Assembly: GCF_021233435.1 (NCBI RefSeq) | Contig: NZ_CP089468.1 | Span: 1 to 64,000 of the forward strand | Length of the DNA: 64,000 nucleotides | Origin: Halobacterium noricense | GTDB lineage: Archaea; Halobacteriota; Halobacteria; Halobacteriales; Halobacteriaceae | Direction: 5' to 3' | Shown: positions 57,429 through 64,000 of the stretch, piece by piece | How positions within the stretch are numbered: position 1 is the stretch's first letter | Layout of the letters: each line of letters starts with the position of its first letter | The notes under the pieces: generated by a model | Database searches by the model: none | What the model was told of the DNA's origin: nothing | What the model saw: the letters and a program-made list of their open reading frames with translations, nothing else | Position numbers and translations under genes: made by a program

Positions 57429-58323
57429 CGACGTCCTCCCCGTACTCTCGGAGCGCGCGCTTGGCGGCGTCCTCGAACGGCGTCAACTCGACGGGAATCA
57501 CGTCCCTGATGCCGTGGTCGGTGACGACGACGGGGTTCTTCAGGCCGTGAATCAGCGGGTGGGCGACAGACCGAGGCACGTCGGTCACGAGGTCCACCCA
57601 GTACGTCGACAGCCGCGGCGAGAGCACGGGGACCGGGAGGACGAGGAGGCGTTTGCCCGCGAGTTCGGCGGTGCGTTCGAGCATCGTCTCGTAGGAGAGC
57701 ACCTGCGGCCCGCCGACTTCGTACGTCTCGCCCGCCGTCCCGGGGTGGTCGAGGACGCCCACGAGGTAGGCGACGACGTCGCGGACGGCGATGGGCTGGC
57801 AGGGCGTACGCACCCACTTCGGCGTCACCATCACGGGGAGTTTGTCGACGAGCTGGTAGACGACGTCGAAGCCCGCGCTCCCCGCGCCGACGATGACCGC
57901 GGCGCGCAGCGTCGTGAGGTCGAAGGCGGCGTCCGCGAGCACGGCCTCGACTTCGCGCCGCGAGGCGAGGTGCGGGGAGAGGTCGTCGCCGGTCTCCCCG
58001 AGGCCGCCGAGGTAGACCACCCGGGAGACGGCGGCGGCGTCGGCGGCCGCCGCGAAGTTCCGGGCGGCGCGACGGTCGCGCTCGGCGAAGTCGCCGCCCG
58101 ACCCCATCGAGTGCACGAGGTAGTACGCGGCGTCGACGCCGTCGAAGACGCCCGACAGTGTTTCGGCGTCGAGCAGGTCGCCGGCGACGACGTCGACGCC
58201 CTCCGGGGCGTCGTAGCGCTCGGGGTCGCGGACGAGCGCCCGGACGTCGTGGCCGGCGGCGACGAGTTCGGGGACGAGGTGCCCACCGACGAAGCCGGTG
58301 GCACCCGTGACGAGCACGCGCAT
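57421..58323 (-). CDS. NAD(P)-binding Rossmann protein, NmrA/extended SDR-like
   Basis: A 300-residue protein starting MRVLVTGATGFVGGHLVPEL, the GxxGxxG dinucleotide motif. AYYLVHSMG and VVYLGGLG are typical of the atypical SDR group related to the complex I 39-kDa subunit and NmrA. The usual YxxxK catalytic pair is not clear (ASRREVEAVLA at the expected place), so it may be a binding or structural protein. Coupled to the membrane gene at 56712-57428. Confidence 0.85.
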   Translation of the reverse strand: MRVLVTGATGFVGGHLVPELVAAGHDVRALVRDPERYDAPEGVDVVAGDLLDAETLSGVFDGVDAAYYLVHSMGSGGDFAERDRRAARNFAAAADAAAVSRVVYLGGLGETGDDLSPHLASRREVEAVLADAAFDLTTLRAAVIVGAGSAGFDVVYQLVDKLPVMVTPKWVRTPCQPIAVRDVVAYLVGVLDHPGTAGETYEVGGPQVLSYETMLERTAELAGKRLLVLPVPVLSPRLSTYWVDLVTDVPRSVAHPLIHGLKNPVVVTDHGIRDVIPVELTPFEDAAKRALREYGEDVDG

Positions 58324-58405
58324 ACCGGAATGTGGGCCCGCGGCCGCTTAACTGTCGAGGACGGTCCAGCCGAAAGGGTTTGCCCGCTTGCCCCCAAGTG
58401 AGGGT

Positions 58406-58669
58406 ATGAGCGAGCGCTGCGAGGGCTGTGGCGACAGCGTCCGAGTCGCGGGCGGTATCGGCGACATCTGGACGATGGACCCGACGGGCACTGGCGGGAT
58501 GACCCTCGAATTTACGGACGTTCAGGAGTCGCAGAGCGACTCCTGCACCCCATCAGAAGCGCGAAGCGCTTCTGAGGACGATTCGGAATTCTTCCTCTGT
58601 TTCGACTGCATCGACGCGCTCCCCGACGAACCGGGTGCGGGCGACGTGGCCGCGCTCGGCGAGCAGTGA
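58406..58669 (+). CDS. Small zinc-ribbon protein (DUF7561-like)
   Basis: An 87-residue protein with CEGC (5-8) and CFDC (about 67-70), probably one zinc site: CEGCGDSVRVAGGIGDIWTM, then FFLCFDCIDALPDEPG. Between GMTLEFTD and DSEFFLCF lie about 20 extra residues (VQESQSDSCTPSEARSASED) encoded by two perfect palindromes. Relatives, as I remember them, join these segments directly. ATG 58406 is preferred over an upstream TTG. Confidence 0.75.
   Translation: MSERCEGCGDSVRVAGGIGDIWTMDPTGTGGMTLEFTDVQESQSDSCTPSEARSASEDDSEFFLCFDCIDALPDEPGAGDVAALGEQ
58516..58580. repeat. 60-base double-palindrome insert in the zinc-ribbon gene
   Basis: ggacg occurs at 58516-58520 and 58576-58580 (offset 60, in frame). 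Inside are two perfect 10-bp hairpins with three-base loops: caggagtcgc/gcgactcctg (58523-58532 with 58536-58545, aga) and tcagaagcgc/gcgcttctga (58553-58562 with 58566-58575, gaa). Confidence 0.85.
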
Positions 58670-58700
58670 GGTTATCCGAGCGGCCCGCCTGCTTCCGACA

Positions 58701-60566
58701 GTGAATCCCGAGCGCATCGTCGGGGAGTTCCCCGCCCCCGAGTTCCGCGGCGCCCAGCAGCAGGCCCTGCGGGACGTCCGCGACGCGTTCGACGCGGGCA
58801 ACGACGTGGTACTGGTGCGCGCGCCCACCGGCAGCGGGAAGAGCCTCATCGCGCGCGCCATCATGGGCTGCGCGCGCCGCGTCGAGGACGCCGACCCCGT
58901 CGACCCGACGGGCGCGTACTACACGACCCCGCAGGTCTCCCAGCTGGACGACGTCGCCGAGGACGACCTGCTCGACGACCTCAAACTCATCCGCGGGAAG
59001 TCCAACTACACCTGTATTCTGCCGGGCGAGGAGGACACGCCGGTCGACCGCGCGCCCTGCGCCCGCGAGCGCGGCTACGACTGCGCGGTCAAACACCGCT
59101 GCCCGTACTTCTCCGACCGCGCCATCGCCTCCTCCCGGGAGTACGCCGCGATGACGCTGGCGTACTTCATGCGCACCGCGGGCTCGGAGGTGTTCCGCAA
59201 GCGCGACGTCTGCGTCATCGACGAGGCGCACGGGCTCGCGGAGTGGGCGGAGATGTACGCGACCATCGACCTGAACGAGCACACCGTCCCCGTCTGGGCG
59301 GACGTGCGCGTGCCGGACGTGGACGGCGACCCGGACGCCGCGGTGAACTTCGCCGAACACCTCGTGCGGACCTGCGAGAGCGCGAAGGACGAACTGCTCG
59401 GACAGGACGAACTCACGCCCGAGGAGGCCGGGAAACGCGACCGCCTCCAGGAACTCATCTCGGAGCTGAACTGGTTCGTGGAGGACTACAAGGACCCCGA
59501 GTCCGCGACGACGTGGGTCGTGGATAGCGAGGCGCGAAGCGCCTCGGAACAGTCGAGCGGGCAGCGCCCGCGAGACGCCGACGAGCAGTCGGTGACGGTG
59601 AAGCCGATGGACCCCGAGCGCTACCTCAAGCACACGGTGTGGGACCGCGCGAACAAGTTCGCGCTCCTCTCCGCGACGATTCTGAACAAGGAGGCGTTCT
59701 GCCGGAGCGTCGGCCTCGACCCGTCGAACGTCGCGCTCGTCGACGTCGAACACACGTTTCCGCTGGAGAACCGCCCGCTGTACGACGTGACGCAGGGGAA
59801 GATGACCTACGAGGACCGCGAGCAGACGCTCCCGAAGGTCGCCGAGACGGTGGTGCGCGTGATGGCCCACCACCCCGACGAGAAGGGCATCGTGCACGCC
59901 CACTCCTACGACATCGCCGAGAAACTCGCCGGTCACCTGCAGGAGTTCGGGGTCGGCGACCGCGTGCGCACGCACGACTCGGACACCCGGGACGCCGAAT
60001 TGGAGCGCTGGAAGGAAAGCGACGACCCCGAGGTGTTCGTCGCGGTGAAGATGGAGGAAGCCCTCGACCTGAAGTACGACCTCGGGCGCTGGCAGGTGCT
60101 CTGCAAGGCGCCGTTCCTGAACACGAACGACTCGCGGGTGGCCGCGCGGCTCGCGGACGGCCAGTGGGCGTGGTACTACCGGACGGCGCTCCAGACCGTG
60201 ATTCAGGGCTGCGGGCGGGTCGTCCGCGCGCCCGACGACCACGGCGCGACCTACGTCGTGGATTCGAGCATCCTCGACCTCTTCGACCGCGCGCGCACCG
60301 ACATGCCGCCGTGGTTCCGCGACCAGGTGGACGCGAGGACGACGCCCGACCTCCCCGAACCCGACGCGGCCGCTGCGCTGGCCGCTATCTCGGGCGGCGT
60401 CGACCAGGTGGAACTGACGTACACGTCCAGCCGCGGGTCGAGCACGTCGTCGAGCGCGAGTACGAGCACGAGCGAGCAAAGCAGCGCGAGCGACGACCGT
60501 GATAGCAGCGGCGACCGCAGTTCGCGCTCCGGGAGCCCACTTGCGGACGTCTGGGACGCCGAGTAG
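58701..60566 (+). CDS. XPD/DinG-type superfamily 2 DNA helicase
   Basis: A 621-residue ATP-dependent helicase. Walker A is APTGSGKS (41-48), DEAH is at 174-177, and motif VI is QGCGRVVRAPDD. Four cysteines (105, 120, 128, 134) are spaced like the 4Fe-4S cluster of XPD/DinG proteins. GTG 58701 gives MNPERIVGEFPAPEFRGAQQ. Extra residues about 275-297 (SEARSASEQSSG...) come from a palindromic insert. The last ~45 residues are a Ser-rich tail. Likely role: nucleotide excision repair or unwinding of structured DNA. Confidence 0.88.
   Translation: MNPERIVGEFPAPEFRGAQQQALRDVRDAFDAGNDVVLVRAPTGSGKSLIARAIMGCARRVEDADPVDPTGAYYTTPQVSQLDDVAEDDLLDDLKLIRGKSNYTCILPGEEDTPVDRAPCARERGYDCAVKHRCPYFSDRAIASSREYAAMTLAYFMRTAGSEVFRKRDVCVIDEAHGLAEWAEMYATIDLNEHTVPVWADVRVPDVDGDPDAAVNFAEHLVRTCESAKDELLGQDELTPEEAGKRDRLQELISELNWFVEDYKDPESATTWVVDSEARSASEQSSGQRPRDADEQSVTVKPMDPERYLKHTVWDRANKFALLSATILNKEAFCRSVGLDPSNVALVDVEHTFPLENRPLYDVTQGKMTYEDREQTLPKVAETVVRVMAHHPDEKGIVHAHSYDIAEKLAGHLQEFGVGDRVRTHDSDTRDAELERWKESDDPEVFVAVKMEEALDLKYDLGRWQVLCKAPFLNTNDSRVAARLADGQWAWYYRTALQTVIQGCGRVVRAPDDHGATYVVDSSILDLFDRARTDMPPWFRDQVDARTTPDLPEPDAAAALAAISGGVDQVELTYTSSRGSSTSSSASTSTSEQSSASDDRDSSGDRSSRSGSPLADVWDAE
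59528..59591. repeat. Palindromic insert in the helicase gene
   Basis: cgaggcgc/gcgcctcg (59528-59535 with 59539-59546, loop gaa) and gcgggc/gcccgc (59557-59562 with 59566-59571, loop agc). cagtcg is repeated at 59550-59555 and 59586-59591, 36 bases apart and in frame. Confidence 0.75.
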
Positions 60567-60650
60567 CTAGAAGAACGAGAGGCCGTAGACGAGCGAGGAG
60601 CCCAACATCAGCGCCGTGAGGAAGAGAGCGAGTATCTGGTCTCGCGTCAT
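60567..60650 (-). CDS. Very small single-span membrane protein
   Basis: A 27-residue frame: MTRDQILALFLTALMLGSSL then VYGLSFF. It is charged at the start and then hydrophobic throughout, like the tiny membrane proteins often found in haloarchaea. It abuts the helicase stop on the opposite strand and lies 38 bases from the Taw2/Trm5 gene end. Too short for certainty. Confidence 0.45.
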   Translation of the reverse strand: MTRDQILALFLTALMLGSSLVYGLSFF

Positions 60651-60688
60651 ACCCGAACCGTGGGGTTCGCCCGCCAAAGCCGTACTGG

Positions 60689-61843
60689 TTACGCGATTCG
60701 CGCGTCCAGCACGACGTGCTCGACGCCCGCGCTGTGTGACTTCACGCGCCGTCGTGCCTCGATGTCGACCGAGCGGCCCGCCCGCTCGCAGCCCGCACGG
60801 AGCCGCGACTCGGGCCGTTCCCACAGCTCGGCCTCCGGAACGGCGCTGTGGACGTGGAGAACACCGCCAGAGACGAGGTTGTCGAGCGCGGCGTCGAGGT
60901 AGCCCGGGCCGCCCTCACTCGTTTCGACCTCGTCGACGGGGCCGCCGCCGAGCGCGTCGTAGTAGCCCATGACGACGCGGTCGGCTTCACTGTCGACTTC
61001 GCGGCAGTCCCCGAGCACGCAGTCCAGGTTCTCGCTGACGTCGTTGAGCTGGGCGTTCTCCGCGAGGTAGCGGAACGACTCGGGGTTCTTCTCGACGGCG
61101 GTGACAGTAGCGCCGGCGCGCGCCATCGGGAGCGCGAAGTAGCCGATGCCAGCGAACATGTCGAGAACGCGCTCGCCGTCGCCGCTCGCGGGTCCTCCGT
61201 TCCCGTCTTCTCGCGGGCTTCGCCCGCTCGAATGGTCCGAGGAACTCCGTCCCTCGCTACTCGCGCATTCCGACGGCTCACTTTGTTCGCCGTCGCGCAC
61301 GACCTCGCCCATGCGGGCGCGCTCGGCCTTGTTCCCCGGTGCGAACATCACCCGCGAGAGGTCGAGCGCGTACTTCGTGCCGTGCTCGGTGTGGACGGTT
61401 TCGGTGTCGCCCGCGCCCGCGACGACGGAGACGTCGGGTTCGCGGTGTTCGCCGTCGATGCCGCCGCGCGCGAGCACGGTGTCGGCCTCGCTGTGGAGGT
61501 CCAGCAGCGCATCCCCAACCTCCGTGGGACGCGGGCAGTCGGTGAAGTCAGCGAGAATCACGGTGCCGACGACCGCCCACGACGACGGCGCGCGGTCGCG
61601 CTCGGCCTCGCTCCAGCCGCGCTCGCGGAGCAAGTCGTCGAGGCCGGGCGCGCGCAACTCGGGGTCGGACTGCTCGACGACACGCTCGATGGGCGTGTCG
61701 CTCGGGCGCGCGGTGACTGGGAGTTCGACGCGCTCGGCGTCGTGTTCGCGGACTTTCCGCGCGTCGTCGTAGACGCCCTCGGCTTCCAGGGCGGCGATGC
61801 GGGCTTCAGAATCCGGTTTCGGGACGACGACGGCGAGGTCCAT
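60689..61843 (-). CDS. Taw2/Trm5-family tRNA-Phe G37 modification enzyme
   Basis: A 384-residue SAM-dependent enzyme: N-terminal domain (about 1-150), then the Rossmann motif ERVLDMFAGIGYFALPMARAG (about 230-249; listed in part). The motif-IV region reads DRVVMGYYDA rather than the NLP of Trm5 methyltransferases, which favours Taw2, the aminocarboxypropyltransferase of wybutosine synthesis. A 38-residue Ser/Glu-rich segment (about 188-225) before the SAM domain is an insert bounded by a 10-base direct repeat. Overlaps nmd3 by one base. Confidence 0.85.
   Translation of the reverse strand: MDLAVVVPKPDSEARIAALEAEGVYDDARKVREHDAERVELPVTARPSDTPIERVVEQSDPELRAPGLDDLLRERGWSEAERDRAPSSWAVVGTVILADFTDCPRPTEVGDALLDLHSEADTVLARGGIDGEHREPDVSVVAGAGDTETVHTEHGTKYALDLSRVMFAPGNKAERARMGEVVRDGEQSEPSECASSEGRSSSDHSSGRSPREDGNGGPASGDGERVLDMFAGIGYFALPMARAGATVTAVEKNPESFRYLAENAQLNDVSENLDCVLGDCREVDSEADRVVMGYYDALGGGPVDEVETSEGGPGYLDAALDNLVSGGVLHVHSAVPEAELWERPESRLRAGCERAGRSVDIEARRRVKSHSAGVEHVVLDARIA
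61173..61296. repeat. 114-base insert in the Taw2/Trm5 gene
   Basis: The identical 10-base repeat tcgccgtcgc at 61173-61182 and 61287-61296 is 114 bases apart (38 codons). Inside is the perfect hairpin gcgggc/gcccgc (61213-61218 with 61222-61227, loop ttc) and a long imperfect inverted repeat. Confidence 0.85.
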
Positions 61844-62940
61844 CAGGCCTCGGGGAGGACGTGGAGGCCGGCGCGGGACTTGAACGCCGGGACGGTGCTG
61901 GCGTCGGCGTCCACGTAGTCCGGGCGCGGGACGGTCTTGGACTCGTAGGTTTCGGGGTCGAGAATCTGGACGGCGTTGTCGTCCTCGACGGTGACGACGG
62001 TGGCGTCCGTGGTGTCGTCTATCGAGCCGAGCTTCCGCGCGTCGGGCGCGTCGCCGTCCTCGTAGCTCGCCTCGTAGGGCTCGCCCGTGGTGACGCGGAC
62101 GCCCTTGAGGTTGCCGTGGACCGAGCGCACGAGCACTGGGCCGCCGTCGTCGTCCGCGAGGCCGATGACGTCGCCGGGCGTGAACTCGGGGAGGCGGACG
62201 GCGTACGTCACGCGGTAGACCTCGTTGCCGTCCTCGTCCTCGGTGACGAGCTTCTCGTGGTCCTCGAAGCTCCCGCCGAACTCCTCGATGAGCTTGCGCG
62301 CGAGTTTCAGCCCGATTTTGTTCGTCGAGAGTTTGAGGTCGATGCCGGACTCGGCCTCCGAGACCTCCGTGACGAAGGCGTTCCGGTCGCCCGTGGCCTC
62401 CATGTCGGCGACGATTTGGTCGGCGAGTTCGCTCGCGCGCTCGGTCTCCTCGGTGGTCGGGTCGCGGCCGACGGCCCGCACCTGCACGATGGACGCGAAC
62501 GAGTCGCCCGCGATGCGCCCACACCGCTTGCACGTCTGGCGGCTGACCTTCACCGGGACGACGACCTCCTCGGTCTGGACTTCGTCCCGGACGACGCCCG
62601 TGAACAGGCAGTGCATGCGAATCGTGTTCTGGTCGACCTGCTCGGGGCGGACCTCCCAGTCGACGTCCTCGGCTTCGACGTGGACCGCCAGCGCCTCGCT
62701 GGTCTCCTCGATGGCGACGTCGGTGTAATCGTCGGCGTCGACGTCCACCCAGCGGTTCCCGCGGTGGACCGCGCCACAGCGCGCGCACACCATCACTTCG
62801 ATGCGTTCGGGCGCGTCCACGAACTCGAAGTCCTCGAAGTAGCAGGCGTCACACAGCGAGCGCTCGCGGCGGGTGACGCCGTCGCCGTCGGCGTCGATGG
62901 CGTCGCCGCAGCGGGGGCAGAACGTGCCTGCGTCAGTCAT
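61843..62940 (-). CDS. nmd3: NMD3-type ribosome biogenesis protein
   Basis: A 365-residue archaeal homologue of the eukaryotic 60S export adaptor NMD3, which binds the large ribosomal subunit. The N-terminus holds several CxxC pairs (CPRC 8-11, CDAC about 30-33, CARC about 52-55, and CKRC near 137-140). The middle fits the NMD3 core (EEVVVPVKVSRQTCKRC, SFASIVQVRAVGRD). The gene is coupled to the tRNA-modifying enzyme downstream (one-base overlap), which places two RNA-maturation genes in one operon. Confidence 0.9.
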   Translation of the reverse strand: MTDAGTFCPRCGDAIDADGDGVTRRERSLCDACYFEDFEFVDAPERIEVMVCARCGAVHRGNRWVDVDADDYTDVAIEETSEALAVHVEAEDVDWEVRPEQVDQNTIRMHCLFTGVVRDEVQTEEVVVPVKVSRQTCKRCGRIAGDSFASIVQVRAVGRDPTTEETERASELADQIVADMEATGDRNAFVTEVSEAESGIDLKLSTNKIGLKLARKLIEEFGGSFEDHEKLVTEDEDGNEVYRVTYAVRLPEFTPGDVIGLADDDGGPVLVRSVHGNLKGVRVTTGEPYEASYEDGDAPDARKLGSIDDTTDATVVTVEDDNAVQILDPETYESKTVPRPDYVDADASTVPAFKSRAGLHVLPEA

Positions 62941-63081
62941 ACACCGCGGTAGGCCGCGCTGCCTGTTAAGTTGCCCGTCGCAGACTCACCGGGCGGTCGG
63001 CGGACAGTCCCGCGCGCCAGTTTCACTTTCAATCCGGTGTATACGAGGCTTTATGATGCGGTGGGGACAACCCCTGTGTAC

Positions 63082-64000
63082 ATGCCCGAAGCAGACCTCG
63101 AGGAACTCCCCGGCGTCGGCCCCGCGACCGCGGAGAAACTCCGAGAGAGCGGATTCGAGTCGTTCCAGAGCATCGCCGTCGCGTCCGCCGGCGAGCTCTC
63201 CAACACCGCAGACATCGGCGACAGCACCGCCGCAGACGTCATCCAGGGCGCGCGTGAGGCCGCCGACGTCGGCGGCTTCGAGACCGGCGCGACCGTGCTC
63301 GAACGCCGCGAACAGATCGGCAAGCTCACCTGGAATGTCCCCGAAATCGACGAGATGCTCGGCGGCGGCATCGAGACCCAGTCCATCTCGGAAGTGTACG
63401 GCGAGTTCGGTGCCGGCAAGTCCCAGGTCACTCACCAGCTCTCGGTGAACGTTCAGCTCCCCCAGGAGCAGGGCGGGCTGCGCGGTCGCGCCATCTTCAT
63501 CGACTCCGAGGACACGTTCCGCCCCGAACGCGTCGACGACATGGTGCGCGGACTCAGCGACGAGAAGATTCAGGCCGCGATGGACGACCGCGACATCGAC
63601 GGCACCCCCGACGACGAGGAAGCGATGGAGGCGCTCGTCGCGGAGTTCCTCGACAAGATCCACGTCGCGAAAGGGTTCAACTCCAACCACCAGATGCTCC
63701 TCGCGGAGAAGGCCCAGGAGATCGCCTCCGAGTACGAGGACGACGAGTACCCCGTCCGCCTGCTCTGCGTGGACTCCCTGACCGCGCACTTCCGCGCGGA
63801 GTACGTCGGCCGCGGCGAACTCGCCGACCGCCAGCAGAAGCTCAACAAACACCTCCACGACCTCGACAAGGTCGGCAACCTCTACAACGCTGCCGTCGTC
63901 GTCACCAACCAAGTGCAGTCCAACCCGGACTCCTTCTTCGGTGACCCCACCAAGCCCATCGGCGGCAACATCCTCGGCCACAAGTCCACGTTCCGGATGT
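63082..64000 (+). CDS. radA: DNA repair and recombination protein RadA (partial)
   Basis: The archaeal Rad51/RecA recombinase, cut by the window end after 306 residues. The N-terminal helix-hairpin-helix region ([19 protein letters not shown], about 6-24) precedes the ATPase core. Walker A is GEFGAGKSQ (about 113-121) and the Walker B strand is [25 protein letters not shown] and [12 protein letters not shown] fit the loop regions. No intein is seen so far. About 35-40 residues are expected beyond the edge. Confidence 0.95.
   Translation, partial: MPEADLEELPGVGPATAEKLRESGFESFQSIAVASAGELSNTADIGDSTAADVIQGAREAADVGGFETGATVLERREQIGKLTWNVPEIDEMLGGGIETQSISEVYGEFGAGKSQVTHQLSVNVQLPQEQGGLRGRAIFIDSEDTFRPERVDDMVRGLSDEKIQAAMDDRDIDGTPDDEEAMEALVAEFLDKIHVAKGFNSNHQMLLAEKAQEIASEYEDDEYPVRLLCVDSLTAHFRAEYVGRGELADRQQKLNKHLHDLDKVGNLYNAAVVVTNQVQSNPDSFFGDPTKPIGGNILGHKSTFRM

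Overview
The window is 64 kb of a haloarchaeal (class Halobacteria) chromosome. The evidence is high GC, very acidic proteins, TATA boxes about 27 bases before leaderless starts, and archaeal information-processing genes: TBP, PCNA, two small RFC subunits, RadA and NMD3. An NAD-dependent DNA ligase, a double TatC and a SAMP2-type modifier are typical of haloarchaea. A complete LysW-type arginine pathway argues against Halobacterium salinarum NRC-1, which does not make arginine (inference). I found no rRNA, tRNA, CRISPR array, complete insertion sequence or replication origin.

Layout. 0-6.1 kb: rfcC, small membrane proteins, tRNA G10 methyltransferase, tbp and hisG. 6.1-7.6 kb: an inverted-repeat element, a 2'-5' RNA ligase-like gene and the argG leader. 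7.6-16.5 kb: the arginine cluster argG-argH-lysW-argX-argC-argB-argD-argE-argF, mostly with overlapping start and stop codons. 16.5-26 kb: thrC, a broken thioesterase, serA/serB, a regulator, and methionine synthesis genes (two metY-type paralogues and metX). 26-31 kb: an MFS transporter, ligA and pcn. 31-38 kb: a DUF4382 lipoprotein, rlmE, a VUT-family transporter and both tatC genes. 38-46.7 kb: rpiA, a DUF1931 protein, phosphohexomutase, GNAT and SAMP2, a bactofilin-like protein, rfcS, a glutathionyl-hydroquinone reductase and a PQQ-type propeller. 46.7-64 kb: alaS, cysK, an HD hydrolase, an amidotransferase, a cupin, a ferredoxin, a PHP phosphoesterase, an XPD/DinG helicase, Taw2/Trm5, nmd3, and radA cut by the window edge.

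The most unusual signal is a dispersed family of small palindromic inserts, many with stems of 7-17 bp and three-base loops. They sit inside conserved genes (argC, argE, ligA twice, the second metY, glutathionyl-hydroquinone reductase, amidotransferase, a zinc-ribbon protein, the helicase, taw2, and the argG tail). Most are in frame and flanked by short direct repeats, and they encode Ser/Glu/Asp-rich loops. The two metY paralogues give an internal control: one has the insert and the other does not. In the thioesterase gene two inserts break the frame, and beside pcn a hairpin array abuts the last 22 codons of a cold-shock gene. This resembles the Rickettsia palindromic elements that enter coding genes; I know of no archaeal description, but could not search.
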